From Salinicola endophyticus (lineage in GTDB: Bacteria; Pseudomonadota; Gammaproteobacteria; Pseudomonadales; Halomonadaceae), in NCBI RefSeq assembly GCF_040536835.1, contig NZ_CP159578.1, positions 2,046,001 through 2,110,000 on the forward strand: a stretch of DNA of 64,000 bases, read 5' to 3'. Numbering within the stretch: position 1 is the stretch's first letter; the number at the start of each line of letters is the position of its first letter. The position numbers and the translations under genes were made by a program. Below, in pieces: positions 58,285 to 64,000 of this stretch. The notes below the pieces were generated by a model. The model ran no database searches. It saw only the letters and a program-made list of their open reading frames with translations, and was not told where the DNA came from.

Positions 58285-59664
58285 TCAGTGCGGTGGGGCG
58301 AGCGTGTAGCAGGGCACGTATTCGCTACCCGGCAGCTTCATGCGTCCCTGGGCCACGAAGGAGGTGAGCAGGGCGTCGAGGCGCTCCATCAGCTCGGGCT
58401 CGGCATGCAGGCGGAAGGGGCCGTGCTCGGCGATCGCGCGCACCCCCGGCTCTTTGACGTTGCCGGCGACGATACCGGAGAACGCCCGGCGAAGGTTGGC
58501 GGCCAGCTCGTGGCGCGGCTGGTCACGATGCAGCGCCAGGCCTGCCATGGCCTGGTGGGTCGGCTCGAACGTCTGCTGGAAACCGCGCTCGATATTGAGA
58601 CGCCAGTTGAAGTAGAAGGCGTCGTTCTGGGCGCGACGAAATTCGGCGACATCGTCGATGCCGCGGCGCATCTCGCGGGCGACGCTGGTCGGGTCGTCGA
58701 CGATGATGCGGTAGTGGCGACGCACCGACTCACCCAGCGTATAGCAGAGAAACTCGTCGATGCGCTGGAAATAGTCGCTGGCGCTGGCCGGCCCGGTCAG
58801 GATCACCGGGAAGGGGATATCGCGGTTGTCCGGATGCATCAGGATGCCGAGCAGATAGAGAATCTCCTCGGCGGTGCCGACCCCGCCGGGGAACACCACG
58901 ATGCCGTGACCCACGCGCACGAAGGCCTCGAGGCGTTTCTCGATGTCCGGCATGATCACCAGCTCGTTGACGATCGGATTGGGCGACTCCGCGGCGATGA
59001 TGCCGGGTTCGGAGATCCCCAGGTAGCGACCGCCGCGTCGGCGCTGCTTGGCGTGGGCCAGGTTGGCGCCCTTCATCGGGCCCTTCATGGCCCCCGGGCC
59101 ACAGCCGGTGCAGATGTCGAGTTCACGCAGCCCCAGATGGTAGCCCACCGCCTTGGTGTAGTCGTACTCCTCGCGGCTGATCGAGTGACCGCCCCAGCAC
59201 ACCACCATGCTCGGCTCGTGAGCGGTACGCAGGGTGCTGGCGTTGCGCAGGATATGGAACACCGCGTTGGTGGCACCCTCGTTGGTGTCGAGGTCGAAGC
59301 GCGGGTTGTTCTGAATCTCGTTGTAGACGTAGACGATATCGCGCAGGACCGAGGAGAGCTGCTCACGGATGCCGCGGATCATGCGGCCGTCGACAAAGGC
59401 GCAGGCCGGGGCGTTGGAGAGCTTCAGGCGGATGCCACGGTCCTGCTGCAGCACCTCGATATCGAAATCGTGATACGCCTGCATCACCGCCAGGCCGTCG
59501 TCGGTAGGGGTGTCGCAGTTGAGGATCGCCAGCGCGCAGCGCCGCAGCAGATCGTGCAGACCGCTGCTCGAGGTATCGCGCAGGCGGTTGACTTCGGACT
59601 GGGAGAGAACTTCGAGGCTTCCTTCTGGGGAGACGATGGTGGAAAGCGTCTCGGGCATGGCCAT
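58285..59664 (-). CDS. ppnN: Nucleotide 5'-monophosphate nucleosidase PpnN (YgdH)
   Basis: 459 residues of the long LOG-like family. The N-terminal domain is followed by the lysine-decarboxylase-like/LOG core with GGHSISREEY, CTGCGPGAMKGPMKGA and the nucleotide motif PGGVGTAEEI, and a C-terminal helical domain. In E. coli, PpnN cleaves purine and pyrimidine monophosphates to base and ribose 5-phosphate and is stimulated by (p)ppGpp. Start MAMPETLSTIVSPEGSLEVL-type at 59664. Single gene with its own surroundings. Confidence 0.93.
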   Translation of the reverse strand: MAMPETLSTIVSPEGSLEVLSQSEVNRLRDTSSSGLHDLLRRCALAILNCDTPTDDGLAVMQAYHDFDIEVLQQDRGIRLKLSNAPACAFVDGRMIRGIREQLSSVLRDIVYVYNEIQNNPRFDLDTNEGATNAVFHILRNASTLRTAHEPSMVVCWGGHSISREEYDYTKAVGYHLGLRELDICTGCGPGAMKGPMKGANLAHAKQRRRGGRYLGISEPGIIAAESPNPIVNELVIMPDIEKRLEAFVRVGHGIVVFPGGVGTAEEILYLLGILMHPDNRDIPFPVILTGPASASDYFQRIDEFLCYTLGESVRRHYRIIVDDPTSVAREMRRGIDDVAEFRRAQNDAFYFNWRLNIERGFQQTFEPTHQAMAGLALHRDQPRHELAANLRRAFSGIVAGNVKEPGVRAIAEHGPFRLHAEPELMERLDALLTSFVAQGRMKLPGSEYVPCYTLAPPH

Positions 59665-59707
59665 TTCCTTGCGCAGAGAGCGCCCGCCGCGGCGGGCGAT
59701 ATGGGGA

Positions 59708-59995
59708 TTATTGGGGGGTACGGTCGACGGCGCGCTGCCATAGCGCGGCGATCTGCGCGCGATCGGCGTCGCTCATGCCGTCCTGGGCGAAGGTGCTCTC
59801 GAGCCACTGCCAGTAGGTGGCGTCGAAATCCTCCGCCACCACCTCGGCAGGATCGTAGTCGGCCATCTCCTGGACCAGACCGATCTGCGGAATCATGTAG
59901 CCGAGAGCGAACAGGTCGTTCTCCGCGGCGTTCTCTTCCATCTCGAGCAGGGTGCGCTGGACGGCCTGGGCGCGTTGCGCGAAGGGATCTGACAT
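59708..59995 (-). CDS. YfcL-family small protein
   Basis: 95 residues, acidic. It resembles E. coli YfcL in length and in the segment NDLFALGYMIPQIGLVQEMA, followed by an acidic helix and SDADRAQIAALW near the end. Function unknown. The start at 59995 (MSDPFAQRAQ) is chosen because the longer frame adds unrelated residues. It lies 43 bases upstream of ppnN on the same strand and may share its transcript. Confidence 0.7.
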   Translation of the reverse strand: MSDPFAQRAQAVQRTLLEMEENAAENDLFALGYMIPQIGLVQEMADYDPAEVVAEDFDATYWQWLESTFAQDGMSDADRAQIAALWQRAVDRTPQ

Positions 59996-60211
59996 AGGAT
60001 TCTGAACTATCCGAACAAATGGGTTCAGGCATGCTAACACGGGTGTTGGCACGGCGCAGTGACACCGGCGGCGGTGCGTCTCGAGCCATAAATTGCTATG
60101 ATGGGTAAGCGGCTATGATGACAATCAGACGTTATCCAGCCCCGGTGACGCGACGTTTTCGCGTTCTTTGGCTCTTCCTACCCTGCCTGCGTGAGTGAAT
60201 CGCGTTTTTCC

Positions 60212-61132
60212 ATGTTCAACGCCCAGTATTTTCGTACCTTCATGATGCTCGTCGAGACCGGCAGCTTCACCCAGACCGCGGGCAAGCTCGACATGACCCA
60301 GCCCGGGGTCAGCCAGCATGTGCGCAAGCTCGAGGAGTACCTCGGGCGTTCGCTGCTCAACCGCCAGGGGCGCAAGTTCTCGCTGACCGATGCCGGCCGC
60401 CGCGCCTACGACTATGCGGTCAAGCTGTTCGCCGAGCACGAGTATTTCCGTCACTCGCTGGACGATGACTCTCCCGATAGCGGCGAATGCCGTATCGCTT
60501 CCCCGGGCAGTGTGGGGCTGATGTTCTATCCGTTTCTGCTCGGCTATCAGCAGATGCACCCTGGGCTCACGGTCAACTACAGCTTCGCCTTCAATCACGA
60601 GATCGCCGCCGACGTGCTGGCCGGGCGCTACGACGTGGGCATCGTCACCGAGGTGGGCAAGCAGCCGGATCTGCACTTCGAGGCGTGGCACCAGGAGCCG
60701 TTGTGCCTGGTGGTGCCGGCGGATTTCGCCGGCACCACCTTCGCCGAGCTGCAGGCGCTGGGCTTCGTCAATTACACCGACGGCAATACCAACGCCAGCC
60801 TGGTGCTGCGCAACAACTTCGGCGGCGAGTTCCGCAGCATGACGCACTTTCCGCGTCAGGGATTCACCAACGAAGTGGGGCAGGTACTGGATGCGGTCGC
60901 CCGTGGGCTGGGGTTCACCGTGGTCTCGCGACCGGTACTGGAGACCTCGCCATGGCAGCGCCAGGTGCGCGAGCTACCACTGGCGCAGCCGGTCTACGAC
61001 ACCCTCTATCTGGTCACCCGGAGCGACGTCGAGCTGCCCAAGCGCTACCGGCAGCTGCTCGAGACCTTCCGTCAGCAGCGCCTCAACTCGCTCTACGGCT
61101 ACAGCGAGCTGCCGTCTCTGGAGGGTGCCTAA
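60212..61132 (+). CDS. LysR-family transcription regulator
   Basis: 306 residues. The winged HTH (about 1-60) has FRTFMMLVETGSFTQTAGKLDMTQPGVSQHVRKLE (cited as a region), a standard LysR head, then the periplasmic-binding-like effector domain from about residue 90. The ATG at 60212 places the HTH right at the N terminus; a GTG at 60191 adds seven residues. It is divergent from the YfcL gene and convergent with gcvP across a terminator, so its target is not clear. Confidence 0.9.
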   Translation: MFNAQYFRTFMMLVETGSFTQTAGKLDMTQPGVSQHVRKLEEYLGRSLLNRQGRKFSLTDAGRRAYDYAVKLFAEHEYFRHSLDDDSPDSGECRIASPGSVGLMFYPFLLGYQQMHPGLTVNYSFAFNHEIAADVLAGRYDVGIVTEVGKQPDLHFEAWHQEPLCLVVPADFAGTTFAELQALGFVNYTDGNTNASLVLRNNFGGEFRSMTHFPRQGFTNEVGQVLDAVARGLGFTVVSRPVLETSPWQRQVRELPLAQPVYDTLYLVTRSDVELPKRYRQLLETFRQQRLNSLYGYSELPSLEGA

Positions 61133-61257
61133 TCGAGTCGGGACGTCGGGACGCAATGTCTGGATAGTATGACTGGATAGCATGGCGAGTGCTCAGAGAC
61201 GCCAATCGGCCTGAGACATACATGGCCCGCCACCGGGTCGATGTGTTCCCCAAAAAC

Positions 61258-61293
61258 AGCAGCGGCCGCTCGATGAGCGGCCGCTGCTTTTTG
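61258..61293. terminator. Bidirectional terminator between lysR and gcvP
   Basis: Stem AGCAGCGGCCGCT / AGCGGCCGCTGCT with a CGATG loop, flanked by AAAA on the left and TTTTT on the right, so it works in both directions for the convergent genes. Confidence 0.9.
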
Positions 61294-61318
61294 GGCGCAT
61301 GGGTCTTTTGCGCGTGCC

Positions 61319-64000
<2,682 letters not shown>

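Overview
The window is GC-rich chromosomal DNA from a gammaproteobacterium. Gene order, protein relatedness and the exopolysaccharide genes suggest a halophilic Halomonadaceae-type organism (Halomonas, Salinicola or relatives). The family is inferred, not proven. There is no complete prophage, insertion sequence, CRISPR array or rRNA. One tRNA-Pro(GGG) gene is present.

Layout. Bases 1-1517: 5' part of a xanthine dehydrogenase gene (xdhA) divergent from a RutR-like TetR regulator, with a perfect palindromic operator between them. 2005-5062: molybdate uptake, modABC plus a short ModE, with a ModE-type operator in front of modA; molybdate fits the molybdoenzyme next door. 5172-7077: PepSY membrane protein and a DUF2946 protein. 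7182-13317: a signalling island with an OmpR-type regulator, a hybrid histidine kinase with Hpt, an EAL response regulator and a chemoreceptor. 13536-15532: alkylation repair (ogt and an Ada-AlkA fusion).

15816-41194 is the centre of interest. A leftward yjbEFGH-type operon and a rightward exopolysaccharide locus diverge from a 1.1 kb AT-richer regulatory region that holds a sigma-54-like promoter and a perfect ops (RfaH recruitment) element. The rightward locus holds wza-wzb-wzc, a Wzx flippase, cysQ-cysD-cysN, a sulfotransferase, a Wzy-like polymerase, a GT4 glycosyltransferase, a KpsS/KpsC-like protein, kdsA-kdsC-kdsD, cysC, a WcaJ-type initiating transferase, an acyltransferase/SGNH protein and a tiny Tat-signal ORF. 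Read together, these genes supply both PAPS (cysDN, cysC), with PAP recycling (cysQ), and Kdo (kdsA, kdsC, kdsD), to a Wzx/Wzy-made polymer. I infer a sulfated, acylated, Kdo-containing exopolysaccharide. A convergent 786-residue beta-helix protein with a tailspike-like N terminus follows and may cut or modify that polymer.

43817-49694: lrgAB, tRNA-Pro, an SLC13 transporter, a second cysQ, a DUF2489 protein and an OmpA-like lipoprotein with three thrombospondin-3 repeats. 50037-57115: the conserved thrS-infC-rpmI-rplT-pheS-pheT-ihfA block, with a tRNA-Thr anticodon-arm mimic before thrS and an ATC start for infC. 57328-64000: a flavodoxin and a small membrane protein, ppnN, a YfcL-like gene, a LysR regulator and the 3' part of gcvP. 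Two copies of a dispersed palindromic intergenic repeat (15617-15792 and 28117-28254) share an identical 22-base core; the second splits cysD from cysN.
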